NCBI GenBank assembly: GCA_023701135.1
Contig: JAMPXP010000008.1
Span: 124,001 to 188,000, forward strand
Origin: Desulfobacula sp.
Lineage (GTDB): Bacteria > Desulfobacterota > Desulfobacteria > Desulfobacterales > Desulfobacteraceae
Direction of reading: 5' to 3'
DNA: 64,000 bases
The position numbers were made by a program, and so were the translations under genes. Below, piece after piece: positions 18,902 to 27,193 of this stretch (positions are counted from its first letter, which is position 1; each line of letters begins with the position of its first letter). The notes beneath the pieces are model-generated. The model made no database searches. It saw only the letters and a list, made by a program, of their open reading frames with translations, and had not been told where the DNA came from.

Positions 18902-18970
18902 GGGTCAGACTTCACACCCATAAAAGCTGAGCACCAGCGCTGCAAACCCATAATGCAAGATGATTTTCAT
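18867..18970 (-). other. In-frame UGA with SECIS-like hairpin ahead of the phosphatase: possible Sec extension
   Basis: From ATG 18970 the phosphatase frame reads 21 codons ending in a hydrophobic helix and GCEV, then TGA (18907-18905), then Pro and the ATG at 18901. Read through as selenocysteine, this gives a C-x-x-U-P motif at residues 19-23. Seventeen bases after the TGA is a perfect 6-bp stem, GCCCTC (18887-18882) with GAGGGC (18872-18867), around a 9-base loop beginning CGGG; the loop starts 23 bases after the TGA. That fits the general form of bacterial SECIS elements. Alternatives are a short leader peptide or chance. No strong ribosome binding site precedes 18970. Confidence 0.35.
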
Positions 18971-19125
18971 TGGCGGGCGTCTCTTTCTTTCCGGAAAATC
19001 GGAAAAATTGATTATTATTTCATATTAAGGCCCTATCCTAACACTTCCCCTATTTTTAAACCAGAATAAATTTTTCGGCAAGGCATCAACGAATCATAAT
19101 TCAACCGATTTTTACTGTCCAGGGT

Positions 19126-19153
19126 TTGCATCCTGTGAAATCCATATTATGTT
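19126..19153 (+). promoter_or_regulatory. Weak candidate promoter for the lipoprotein/MBOAT genes
   Basis: TTGCAT (19126-19131) and TATGTT (19148-19153) with a 16-base spacer lie about 50 bases before the lipoprotein start. The gap 18971-19205 also carries the upstream region of the phosphatase unit on the other strand; nothing else there is convincing. Confidence 0.2.
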
Positions 19154-19205
19154 ATGGAAACAGGGCTACATACGTCCGTAAGATCAATTCATAGAAGAGG
19201 TAATC

Positions 19206-19703
19206 ATGAAACATATACAATTTCAGAAATTGGTGCTTTTCATTATCCTGACCGGTTTGCTGTTGATTTCAGGCTGTGCCGCATCTGCCCAGCGGTTTGG
19301 CCGGATGATGCCCGATGACCGCGTAAAGCAATCCTTTGAAACATTTACCGTGGACCCGGCCTATGCCTATTATTACTACGGCCAAAAAACTTTTCCCCAG
19401 GCCGTGGTCGGCATTTCAAAGGGCTATGTTCTGGCTTCGGAAGACTGGCGACCCATAGATCTGACCACCGGGCAGCTCCGGGACTGGATCTGGCTGCATG
19501 CCCACCGGTTGCCGACGGATTTGAAACGATACGGATCAACCATCCTGGGTCCGGACGGGAAGCCTGCCGGGGTATGGTATTCCCTGGAGAGCTGGCATCA
19601 GTGGGCCAGAATCCAGTTTGTTGATGACACGACCATGAGAATCGGAGGCCCGATAGATGGAGATCAATACAACTGGTTCGGACTCAACGCCGTAATATTT
19701 TGA
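19206..19703 (+). CDS. Lipoprotein of unknown function
   Basis: 165 residues with a signal peptide ending in the lipobox LISGC, so lipid attachment at Cys24 is expected. The mature part has a tyrosine run (AYAYYYYGQK) and the segment PQAVVGISKGYVLASEDWR. The family is not recognised with certainty, but similar small lipoproteins occur in Desulfobacterota. GAAGAGG precedes the ATG. It lies 10 bases ahead of the MBOAT gene and is probably the first gene of the polysaccharide-modification group. Confidence 0.75.
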   Translation: MKHIQFQKLVLFIILTGLLLISGCAASAQRFGRMMPDDRVKQSFETFTVDPAYAYYYYGQKTFPQAVVGISKGYVLASEDWRPIDLTTGQLRDWIWLHAHRLPTDLKRYGSTILGPDGKPAGVWYSLESWHQWARIQFVDDTTMRIGGPIDGDQYNWFGLNAVIF

Positions 19704-19713
19704 CAGGGTGTAA

Positions 19714-21129
19714 ATGGTATTTAATTCGCTGACCTTCCTTTTGTTTTTCGGCCTTGTTCTGGTCTTTTCCCGGCTCAGGATTTCCTGGACCGGGAAAAAA
19801 ACGGGCCTGGTCTGTTTCAGTTATCTGTTTTATGCCGCCTGGAACCCGCCCTTTGTGGTCCTTTTATGGATCTCAACCCTCATCGATTGGATGGCCGGGG
19901 CCCTGATCTTCGCCTCAACGGCAAAATCTCGGAAAAGGCTGTTTTTTATCCTCAGTCTCATGGTGAATCTGGGGCTTCTGGGATTTTTCAAATACGGAAA
20001 TTTTCTTCTGGACAATTTTATTGCGGCCCTTAGCTGGTTTAATATTGCCTTTCAGCCTTTGAGGCCGGATATTATCCTTCCCGTTGGCATTTCCTTTTAT
20101 ACCTTCCAGTCCATGTCCTATACCATTGACATATACCGGGGCAGGATGAAGCCCTGGGATTCCCCCGTTGATTTTGCCCTGTACGTGACCTTTTTCCCCC
20201 AACTGGTGGCCGGACCCATTGTCCGGGCCCAGGATTTTCTGCCCCAGTGCGTTGCTCCAAAATCCGCCTCTGCACGGCAGATGCTCTGGGGCGGGGTTCT
20301 CCTGGTCACCGGGCTCTTTGAAAAGGTGTTCCTGGCCGATACCCTGCTGGCACCGGTATCGGATGCGGTTTTTACCCACACCGGGCAGGCCGGGTTCGTG
20401 GATGCCTGGATGGGAACCCTGGCCTTCTCGGCCCAGATTTTTTTTGATTTTGCCGGATATTCCACCTGCGCCGTTGGCGCGGCCCTGTGTCTGGGATTTA
20501 TCCTGCCGGACAATTTCAGGTTTCCCTATGGGGCCCTGGGATTTTCCGATTTCTGGCAACGCTGGCACATTTCCCTGTCCTCCTGGCTGAGGGATTATCT
20601 GTACATCCCTCTGGGCGGCAATAGGATCGGGACTGTCCGGACCTATGGGAATCTCATGCTGACCATGCTCATAGGCGGGCTCTGGCATGGGGCTTCCTGG
20701 CGCTTTGTGGCCTGGGGAGGGTTACACGGTATGTTTCTGGTGATGGAGCGGTTCATGAAAAGAAAATGGGGGCCCATGCCATCGGGTCATCGGGTGTGGA
20801 TGCCCTTGGTCACAGCCCTTTTTACCTATTTTCTGGTTGTCGTGACCTGGGTATTTTTCAGGGCCCAGAATTTTTCCGAAGCCTTTGTCCTTTTATATCA
20901 GATGTTCCATTTCAATGCCTCCGGGATCCTGGTCCAAGGGGATATCGCTACGGTGGCGGCCGTCTCGGTCTGTTTGTTCGGATTTCACTTTGCCATGAGA
21001 AACAGGTCCTATGAAGATCTGGTGGCCGGGACCCCGGTCGGCATCAGGGCTTTTGGTCTGGCCGTGATGCTGATCATCCTCAGCCTGACACCGGGAGATG
21101 ATCGTGCCTTCATCTATTTCCAATTCTGA
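19714..21129 (+). CDS. MBOAT-family O-acyltransferase (AlgI-like)
   Basis: 471 residues, about ten membrane helices. The N-terminus (MVFNSLTFLLFFGLVLVF) and the segments FYTFQSMSYTIDIYRG, FFPQLVAGPIVRA, FWQRWHISLSSWLRDYLYIPLGG and GGLWHGASW are diagnostic of the AlgI/PatA/DltB branch; the histidine in LWHGASW is the catalytic residue. It should pass acyl groups, typically acetyl, across the inner membrane to a periplasmic acceptor, usually with a separate periplasmic transferase. The next gene supplies an SGNH-like candidate. Confidence 0.92.
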   Translation: MVFNSLTFLLFFGLVLVFSRLRISWTGKKTGLVCFSYLFYAAWNPPFVVLLWISTLIDWMAGALIFASTAKSRKRLFFILSLMVNLGLLGFFKYGNFLLDNFIAALSWFNIAFQPLRPDIILPVGISFYTFQSMSYTIDIYRGRMKPWDSPVDFALYVTFFPQLVAGPIVRAQDFLPQCVAPKSASARQMLWGGVLLVTGLFEKVFLADTLLAPVSDAVFTHTGQAGFVDAWMGTLAFSAQIFFDFAGYSTCAVGAALCLGFILPDNFRFPYGALGFSDFWQRWHISLSSWLRDYLYIPLGGNRIGTVRTYGNLMLTMLIGGLWHGASWRFVAWGGLHGMFLVMERFMKRKWGPMPSGHRVWMPLVTALFTYFLVVVTWVFFRAQNFSEAFVLLYQMFHFNASGILVQGDIATVAAVSVCLFGFHFAMRNRSYEDLVAGTPVGIRAFGLAVMLIILSLTPGDDRAFIYFQF

Positions 21130-22120
21130 TACCCGGATGCGATCTGAAAATTTAGGGAAAACCTGGATGCTTGCCCTTTTGATAGCGGTTGCCGCCCTGG
21201 GGTCCTGGGAAGGGTTCTGGCGGGCCCAGGGCTTTCGGCCCTCCATTGAAGACGATATGCGTCTGTGGCATCTTGCGCGGTCCAGGGTTTCGAAAGAGAC
21301 TCAAATCGTCTTTGTGGGGTCTTCCAGAATCCAACTGGGACTCCATCCGGATATATTTGCCCGGGAATGGGGCGTCACCCCGGTGAACCTGTCCATAGAC
21401 GGGAATCCGCCCTATCCCGTTCTGACGGACCTGGCCCAGGACCCGGAATTTTCGGGTCTGGTGATCTGCTCCATTCTTCCCCGCTGGCTGGGGGAAAAAA
21501 CAACAGAGGACAATCGGGCCTCCAAATGGGTCAGAAAATATTATACCCGGCCCCCCCTGTCAGGCCTTGATGCCCGGTTGTCCCTTCTGGTCCAGGGGGG
21601 TTTTGTGTTCAGGTATCCCGGCCTCGGCCCTGAAAAACTGGCGAAACAGGTTCAAAAAGGGGACCGTCCCCGGCCAGCCTATGCCCCCATGCGGCCGGAC
21701 CGCTTCCGGGAGGCCCGGTTTAAGCCGGAGGATATCCCAAGGATGCGGGCATCCCGGATCAAGCTGGAACAGGCGGCCATGGAAGATGCGGAACAGATAT
21801 CCTCCCAAGAATTTCAGGAAAGGCTGGCCTCATTGAATGCCGATGTCCGGAAAATCAGGCAGCGGGGAGGGGATGTGGTTTTTATCCGGATGCCGTCCTC
21901 GGGTGAGATCCGCGACCTGGAAGCCGCTGCCCGGCCCAGGGAAAAATATTGGGATGTACTCGCGAATTCCGTATCCGCAACGGCCATCCATTTTGAAGAT
22001 TTTGACGGATTAAGGCATTTCCAGTGTGCGGACGGCTCCCACCTGGATGTGGACCAGGCCCGGGAATTTACCCTTCAATTGTTGAAACTCCTGCCGCCTC
22101 TAAAAGAAAACAGGGAATAG
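21098..22120 (+). CDS. Membrane-anchored SGNH-like protein, likely MBOAT partner
   Basis: 340 residues from ATG 21098 inside the end of the MBOAT gene; ATG 21137 is an alternative start. One N-terminal anchor helix (MLALLIAVAALGSW) is followed by a periplasmic domain. IVFVGSSRIQLGLHPD resembles SGNH block I with the nucleophile serine in GSSR, and the late CADGSHLDVDQA offers the Asp-x-x-His pair of block V. This suggests an O-acyltransferase or esterase that completes the acyl transfer started by the MBOAT protein, as AlgX/AlgJ or PatB do. The SGNH assignment rests on these two blocks only. Confidence 0.6.
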   Translation: MIVPSSISNSDTRMRSENLGKTWMLALLIAVAALGSWEGFWRAQGFRPSIEDDMRLWHLARSRVSKETQIVFVGSSRIQLGLHPDIFAREWGVTPVNLSIDGNPPYPVLTDLAQDPEFSGLVICSILPRWLGEKTTEDNRASKWVRKYYTRPPLSGLDARLSLLVQGGFVFRYPGLGPEKLAKQVQKGDRPRPAYAPMRPDRFREARFKPEDIPRMRASRIKLEQAAMEDAEQISSQEFQERLASLNADVRKIRQRGGDVVFIRMPSSGEIRDLEAAARPREKYWDVLANSVSATAIHFEDFDGLRHFQCADGSHLDVDQAREFTLQLLKLLPPLKENRE

Positions 22121-22232
22121 GCGCGAATCCGGGATTGACAGCAGTGCCGTTTTTTTATATGACTGAATTCGCGCTGATGATGGGCCTATAAAGGTCCGAT
22201 GATCCATCCCAACCAAAGAAACAGGACCAATC

Positions 22233-23183
22233 ATGGCAACTTCGGAAATGCACCCTGTTCATCAATTTGAATCCTGGCAGGTATGGCCGGGATCCTATGA
22301 CAATAAATTTGTTCCCGGCCAATACCCGCACAACCGGGACCAGGGCCTGGTGATGGACCGCTTCACCCCCATAGCCTCCATGGGGTCCTGCTTTGCCCGG
22401 GAGATCCGGAAGGTCCTCATCCGGGAGGGGTATTCCTATATCAGGGAAGAAACGGACCATCCGGCCTCGGTACATGCCAGCGCCGCCTGGGAAAGAACCT
22501 ATAATACCTTTTCCATGCGGCAGATCTTTGAATATACATTCGGCTCCTTCACCCCGAACACGCGGTGGTGGATATCCCCCAAAACCGGCCAGGTCCAGGA
22601 CCCCTATCGCAGGATCATTCTCTATGGGTCCGTCGAGGCCGCGGAAAAGGATTTCGAGCATCATGTGGAATGCTCCAAAAGAGCCCTCCTGAAATCAAAG
22701 GTCCTCATCCTCACCCTGGGGTTGACGGAAATCTGGGAGGATAAATCCGATAAGAGTGTGATCTGCCTGCCTTCGGGGCCCTATTTCAACGAGGGCGGCG
22801 GGCGGGATGAATATGAGTTCAGGGTGAGCCGGTACCAGGAAAATCTGGATAACCTTGAGACCATTTACGGGCTGATGAAACAATACAACCCGGAATGCCG
22901 CATCATCATGACCGTGTCCCCGGTCCACCTCTGGGCCACTTTCCGCAAGGACATGGATGTGATCAGCGCCAACTGCAATTCCAAATCCACCCTCAGGGCT
23001 GTGGTGGACGAATTTGTCTGCCGCCACAAGGATGTGTTTTATTTCCCCTCCTATGAGATAGCCACCAGTTTTAATATGCTCATGAACCAGAGCTGCTTTG
23101 AATACGGGAAGGAGAATTTTCATATCAACCGGGCCACGGTGGAGATGATCATGAAACATTTTTTTGAATTCTATTCCGGTTGA
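22233..23183 (+). CDS. GSCFA-family protein
   Basis: 316 residues. SMGSCFAREIRKVL near residue 49 contains the family-naming GSCFA motif, and LILTLGLTEIWED, FNEGGGRDEYEFRV and TVSPVHLWATF are further conserved blocks. GSCFA proteins are SGNH-like, often encoded in capsule or surface polysaccharide loci; their reaction is poorly defined. No signal peptide, so probably cytoplasmic. Located 112 bases after the SGNH-like gene; together with MBOAT it points to surface glycan modification. Confidence 0.88.
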   Translation: MATSEMHPVHQFESWQVWPGSYDNKFVPGQYPHNRDQGLVMDRFTPIASMGSCFAREIRKVLIREGYSYIREETDHPASVHASAAWERTYNTFSMRQIFEYTFGSFTPNTRWWISPKTGQVQDPYRRIILYGSVEAAEKDFEHHVECSKRALLKSKVLILTLGLTEIWEDKSDKSVICLPSGPYFNEGGGRDEYEFRVSRYQENLDNLETIYGLMKQYNPECRIIMTVSPVHLWATFRKDMDVISANCNSKSTLRAVVDEFVCRHKDVFYFPSYEIATSFNMLMNQSCFEYGKENFHINRATVEMIMKHFFEFYSG

Positions 23184-23212
23184 AACCGGATTTGAAAAGT
23201 TTTTCAAAAGGC

Positions 23213-23258
23213 TTGTCTGATTTTTTGCCATGGTATATAAGTTCCGGATGGCAAAAAA
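23213..23258 (+). promoter_or_regulatory. Candidate promoter overlapped by a perfect 11-bp inverted repeat
   Basis: TTGTCT (23213-23218) and TATAAG (23236-23241) are 17 bases apart. The inverted repeat TTTTTTGCCAT (23221-23231) and ATGGCAAAAAA (23248-23258) brackets the -10 element. There is no U-tract after the second arm, so it is not an ordinary terminator. It could be an operator or an RNA leader hairpin ahead of the FG-GAP protein gene. No regulator was identified. Confidence 0.3.
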
Positions 23259-23291
23259 TGGTAATGAAACGTTTTGCAAAGGAGTACAATT

Positions 23292-24914
23292 TTGAAAAAC
23301 AGTGCCGTAAGGCTTTATACAATCATGTTGGTCATTGTTTTATCTTCAGTGGCAGCGGCTGCTCCGGGATTCTGTGATCCCCTGAAAAAAGTGGCGGTCT
23401 GCCCCCTGGAGATGAACTCGCCGGAAGACCTTTCCTTTCTCCAGAAAGGCCTTTTTTCCATGCTGTTTTCCCGGCTTTCGGACCCGGGAAAGGTGGAGGT
23501 CCTGGACAGGGAAACCATTGACCGGGCCTTAACTCAAGCCCAAGCCTCCCCCGCCACCCAGGGCCCCTTGAATGAATCCAAGGCCAAACTCATCGGCGCA
23601 AGCCTTGGGGTGGATTATATTCTTTTCGGCAGCATGACCCAGTTCGGCAGCAGCGTCAGCCTGGATTTGTCCATGGTGTCGGTCAAAGGGGAAAAACCCA
23701 CCCTGACCTTTTCCAAGCAGGCCCCGGAACCGGGCGCGGTCATCACGGAACTGGATATGGCTGCCACGGAAATCAATTTGAAGACCTTTGGCCGGGAGCC
23801 GGAACTGATTGTCCCCAAAGAACAATTGGCCCAGAGGCCTGAAACCCGGTCCGGGGAGGACAGCCGGAGTCCCCTGACCAATTACCGGACCCTTTTGGCC
23901 GCCAACGGGGAGATCGTCGGCATGGCCGCGGGCGATGTGGACGGGGACAAAAAAAATGAGGTGGTGGTGGTTTATAAGCATACCATCGACATCCTGAAGG
24001 ACAATGGCGGCGGAAACCTGGTATCCGTCCAAAAGATTGAAGACCCCGTCCATATGGAAATTGTGGGCGTGGATGCGGCCGACATCAACGGCAACGGCAT
24101 CGCTGAAATTTTTGTTTCACGGTATCAGCCTGCCACGGGGGATGTCCATTCCTCCATCCTTGAATACACCGGCGGCGCATATAAGGTCCTGAGCAAGGAC
24201 CTGCCCTGGTATATGAGGGCCGTAAAGGCCGATGACGGCCGGGACATGCTCTATGCCCAGAAGAGCAGCCGGAAGACCGGCCCCTATGCCGGGAAGGATG
24301 TATTCAAGGTTAACTGGGAAAACAATGCCCCTGTGCCGGGCGAGATCCTCCGGGTCCCGGACGGATTTTCCATATTGAGTTTCACCCTGGGAGAAGGCAT
24401 GGGCCCGGATTCCATGAGGGCCATGTTCACCAACAAAATCGGCCGCCTGGTCATTTTTAATGAAACCGGGGCCGTGGAATGGTCCGGGGAAGAAGGCTAC
24501 GGCGGCACCCGGATGTTTTATACCTATACGGAAACCGATAAAATCCAGAGGGATCTTGTTACCGGAGACGGCTTTTTTGGGAAGGGGGTTTATTTCCAGC
24601 CCCGGAACCTGGTCTTTGACGTGGATGCCGACGGAAAAAAGGATGTGGTCATAATTAAAAACAAGGATGCCGCCGACGGGCTCTTCGGTCAGCTCCGGCG
24701 GTTTAAGGGCGGCAGCATTGAAATCCTGAGATGGAGCGAAATGGGCCTTGCGCCGGAGACTTCCCCCAAAAAACTGCCGGGCCAGGTCACGGACATGGCT
24801 GTGACCGACTATGACAACAACGGGAAAAACGAGATCCTCATTACCCTGATCAAAAATGCCAATAATTTTTCCTCGGAAAACTCAAAAAGCATGATTGTGG
24901 CCTATGACATGTAA
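23292..24914 (+). CDS. Exported TolB-N/FlgO-like plus FG-GAP repeat protein
   Basis: 540 residues from a TTG at 23292, chosen because AGGAG sits at ideal spacing. A signal peptide (about 1-30) is followed by a TolB-N/FlgO/CsgG-like alpha-beta domain (about 35-165: VAVCPLEMNSPEDLSFLQKG; LGVDYILFGSMTQFG). Then come FG-GAP/VCBS-type calcium-loop motifs: GDVDGDKKNEVVVV, ADINGNGIAEIFV, DVDADGKKDVVII and DYDNNGKNEILITL. The protein is probably periplasmic or surface-exposed. Its N-terminal domain is a paralogue of the product of 28981-29619. Confidence 0.75.
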   Translation: MKNSAVRLYTIMLVIVLSSVAAAAPGFCDPLKKVAVCPLEMNSPEDLSFLQKGLFSMLFSRLSDPGKVEVLDRETIDRALTQAQASPATQGPLNESKAKLIGASLGVDYILFGSMTQFGSSVSLDLSMVSVKGEKPTLTFSKQAPEPGAVITELDMAATEINLKTFGREPELIVPKEQLAQRPETRSGEDSRSPLTNYRTLLAANGEIVGMAAGDVDGDKKNEVVVVYKHTIDILKDNGGGNLVSVQKIEDPVHMEIVGVDAADINGNGIAEIFVSRYQPATGDVHSSILEYTGGAYKVLSKDLPWYMRAVKADDGRDMLYAQKSSRKTGPYAGKDVFKVNWENNAPVPGEILRVPDGFSILSFTLGEGMGPDSMRAMFTNKIGRLVIFNETGAVEWSGEEGYGGTRMFYTYTETDKIQRDLVTGDGFFGKGVYFQPRNLVFDVDADGKKDVVIIKNKDAADGLFGQLRRFKGGSIEILRWSEMGLAPETSPKKLPGQVTDMAVTDYDNNGKNEILITLIKNANNFSSENSKSMIVAYDM

Positions 24915-24933
24915 AAAAAAACCGCAAAAAGGC

Positions 24934-24962
24934 TTGACAGGCCTGAAAACTATTGATATTAG
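24934..24962 (+). promoter_or_regulatory. Strong sigma-70 promoter for the porin gene
   Basis: TTGACA (24934-24939), 17-base spacer, TATTAG (24957-24962). Transcription should start near 24969, giving a leader of about 150 bases. The leader can form a hairpin with CCTGC (24994-24998) pairing with GCAGG (25017-25021). No known riboswitch pattern was recognised in it. Confidence 0.6.
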
Positions 24963-25121
24963 ACAGCCTATGTTCTGCTAAAAGACTTAAATGCCTGCAA
25001 AGGCGGTGATACCGGCGCAGGGTTTAATCTTTAAAAGAACATGAAAACGGATTCTTTGGTTGTATTTAAAAGGAGTATGGCCAAAGAAAATTTTAAACCC
25101 TTTTGTGTAAAGGAAAAAAAG

Positions 25122-26480
25122 ATGAAAAAACTAATTGCGTTAATGTTTGCCGTGCTTTTCCTGGGCGCAGGAATTGCCACCGCAAGCGATCTGTCCATGA
25201 CCGGTAAGTACACCGTCAGAGGCCAGTATTTCGACAATGGCGGTAAAGTTACCGCGCCTCCGGCAGATGCCGATGACAGATCCTATGCTGCGTATGATCA
25301 GGAATTGACTGCGGATTCAAAATGGAAAATGGATGACACCACCTTTGTTTTCGCCCGTTTTAACATAAGAGATCAAACTTGGGGTAAAAACGGCAATACA
25401 GTGACTGAAGAACTAAATGACGGCACGCCGGAAGATAACATCGAAGCCCAGCAGGTCTGGGGCCAGACCACCTTTGCCAACGGCATCAGTCTTAAAGTGG
25501 GTCTCATGGCCGCCGGCGCCTGGGGGACCGATTTCGGTAATACTTCCACCGAAGCCTACAGGGTATTTACCACAGTCCCCACACAAATCGGTAACGTAAT
25601 CGGTATCCTTGAAAAACCGAACGGATATGGTCTAACCGGTCAGACCAGCGAAAATGGAAGCGATAGTATCGGCGAGAACAATGATACGGATGTTTATCAT
25701 CTCGCCCTGGTTACAAAACTCGGGGATGTTAATATTGCACCCATCGTTAGTTTCATAAACGCTAATAACAACAATTATGCTGCTGATGCTCAGCAGATTC
25801 TTGTTCAGCTTTCCATCACAGGAAAAGCCGGGATGATCGGCTATGAAGCAGATTTTTCTTTCAGAGATGTTGACAAGACAATTCCTGAAAATGTATTGGT
25901 GACTTCTACAATGGATTACCAGCTTTTCGGAGCCTACGGTAATGTCTGGTATCAGATGCAGGCCCTTAGGATCGGCGCCTTTGCAGCTTACGGATCATGG
26001 GATGAAGACGCCCAGGCAGGCTATGATTTTGGTGATGATTTTGCCCCCGGCAAGCTGTTGCTCATGGGTGACGGCCTCCTTGGCGAGGGTACCGGGAATG
26101 TGGGCGCACAGAATCCAAGCGCTGCTGCACTAGCCGCTTACCCCGATTCCGATAAGTGGAATAATGAGGGTGGAATGATCGGCTCATCGCTTTTTGGTAT
26201 CTATGGCGAATATGCCGTTACTGACAAACTCACCCTCAGTGCTGTTGCTGCCTATGCGACACCTGACCGTGATCGTTCAAATGATTTTGCGGGTTCTGCT
26301 GCAATTAGAAAATGGGATGATGCCGAAATTTTCGAGCTTTCCGGCGGATTTGTTTACAAGATCACCCCAAGCCTGACCTATGACGGCGGTGTTGGTATGG
26401 CAACCGTTGATTACGGTGATGCCACTGTTGATCCCGATACCCTTGTGGAAGCCTTCCATAGACTTTCCTTTGCTTTCTAA
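25122..26480 (+). CDS. Outer-membrane porin-like beta-barrel protein
   Basis: 452 residues from ATG 25122, which has AAAGGA seven bases before it; upstream in-frame ATGs at 25041 and 25080 would bury the signal peptide. MKKLIALMFAVLFLGAGIATA is a clear signal peptide. The mature protein alternates short polar and aromatic strands (YTVRGQYFDNGG; FVFARFNIRDQTWG; LFGIYGEYAVTDKLTLSAVAAY) and ends in LVEAFHRLSFAF, with a C-terminal phenylalanine as needed for barrel assembly. Monocistronic between a strong promoter and a strong terminator, fitting an abundant porin. Specificity unknown. Confidence 0.82.
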   Translation: MKKLIALMFAVLFLGAGIATASDLSMTGKYTVRGQYFDNGGKVTAPPADADDRSYAAYDQELTADSKWKMDDTTFVFARFNIRDQTWGKNGNTVTEELNDGTPEDNIEAQQVWGQTTFANGISLKVGLMAAGAWGTDFGNTSTEAYRVFTTVPTQIGNVIGILEKPNGYGLTGQTSENGSDSIGENNDTDVYHLALVTKLGDVNIAPIVSFINANNNNYAADAQQILVQLSITGKAGMIGYEADFSFRDVDKTIPENVLVTSTMDYQLFGAYGNVWYQMQALRIGAFAAYGSWDEDAQAGYDFGDDFAPGKLLLMGDGLLGEGTGNVGAQNPSAAALAAYPDSDKWNNEGGMIGSSLFGIYGEYAVTDKLTLSAVAAYATPDRDRSNDFAGSAAIRKWDDAEIFELSGGFVYKITPSLTYDGGVGMATVDYGDATVDPDTLVEAFHRLSFAF

Positions 26481-26519
26481 GACAGTATGATTTAACGTTT
26501 TAGTTCTTTGTTTGACAAT

Positions 26520-26560
26520 GAGCCCCGCCCGGATCACCCCGGACGGGGCTCATGCTTTTT
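26520..26560 (+). terminator. Rho-independent terminator after the porin gene
   Basis: GAGCCCCG (26520-26527) pairs with CGGGGCTC (26544-26551); CCGG pairs further inside. A T-rich tail (ATGCTTTTT) follows. Located 40 bases after the porin stop. Confidence 0.85.
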
Positions 26561-26642
26561 GAGCAAAGATTTCTTATTGAGAAATCGTATTTCCGCCTTT
26601 TTTAAAATTGATATTAATAGGTACAGTGTGTATGAATATATC

Positions 26643-26676
26643 GTGAACAGCAAAGAGATCATAACACTGCTTAAAA
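26643..26676 (+). pseudogene. hicA toxin remnant (N-terminal 11 codons only)
   Basis: GTG at 26643 begins MNSKEIITLLK, which matches the usual start of HicA mRNA interferases (MNSKEIIKLLK). After these codons the sequence passes directly into the hicB start at 26677, so the RNA-binding body with the catalytic histidine is deleted. The remaining frame ends at 26702. Confidence 0.6.
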
Positions 26677-27047
26677 ATGAAATATCCAGTAATCATTCAT
26701 AAGGATGAGGATACCGGGTATGGGGTAGGACATCCCGGGGTGTTTCTCCTCGGGGGAGACCCTTGATGAAGCTATCCGGAATATCCAGACGGCGGTTGAA
26801 CTGTATTATGACGGTGAAAATATAACGGTTCCGCCCCAGGCATCAAAGATTGAAGACCTGGTCAAATCGGATCTTTACACAAAGGACGGGTTCTGGGTTC
26901 TTGCGGATATTGATTTTTCCTTCTAAAACAGTGCGTATCAATATTACCCTCCCGGAATACAAACTATCCCTTATTGATAAAGCTGCAAAAGCCAGGGGGC
27001 TTTCAAGGTCCGCCTTTCTGGCTGAATGTGCAGAGCATGCGGTTTAA
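26677..27047 (+). pseudogene. hicB antitoxin pseudogene with two frameshifts
   Basis: From ATG 26677 the frame reads MKYPVIIHKDEDTGYGVG, the HicB start, then stops at 26763. One frame away, from about 26740, it continues GCFSSGETLDEAIRNIQ to DIDFSF with a stop near 26925. In a third frame INITLPEYKLSLIDKAAKAR and LSRSAFLAEC give the ribbon-helix-helix end, stopping at 27047. Joined, this is a near-complete HicB of about 120 residues broken near the GGGG run at about 26737 and again near 26922. Non-functional as written. Confidence 0.75.
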
Positions 27048-27193
27048 AGGTGAGCTGACAGAGGGGAAAATTATCTTGCCGGAAACGCGCTGAGCCGAAA
27101 CCATAGATATTCTCATCACCGCCCCCGTTGTCATGTTGATTTTCAAGCATATTTTTGATCAGGACTTTACAGACAAAATGGGAGATAAACCAT

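Noticed and set aside
19915-20688. Long antisense open frame (257 codons) under the MBOAT gene
   Set aside because: It lies wholly opposite a strongly supported acyltransferase gene, has a proline/glycine-rich shadow composition and no recognisable motif.
23221-23258. Intrinsic terminator after the GSCFA gene
   Set aside because: The hairpin is followed by A-rich, not T-rich, sequence in the plus direction, and it overlaps a better promoter reading.
27048-27193. Toxin gene belonging to the small antitoxin at 27194
   Set aside because: No frame here resembles a RelE, ParE or HicA toxin, and the following gene is a convergent Fic protein.
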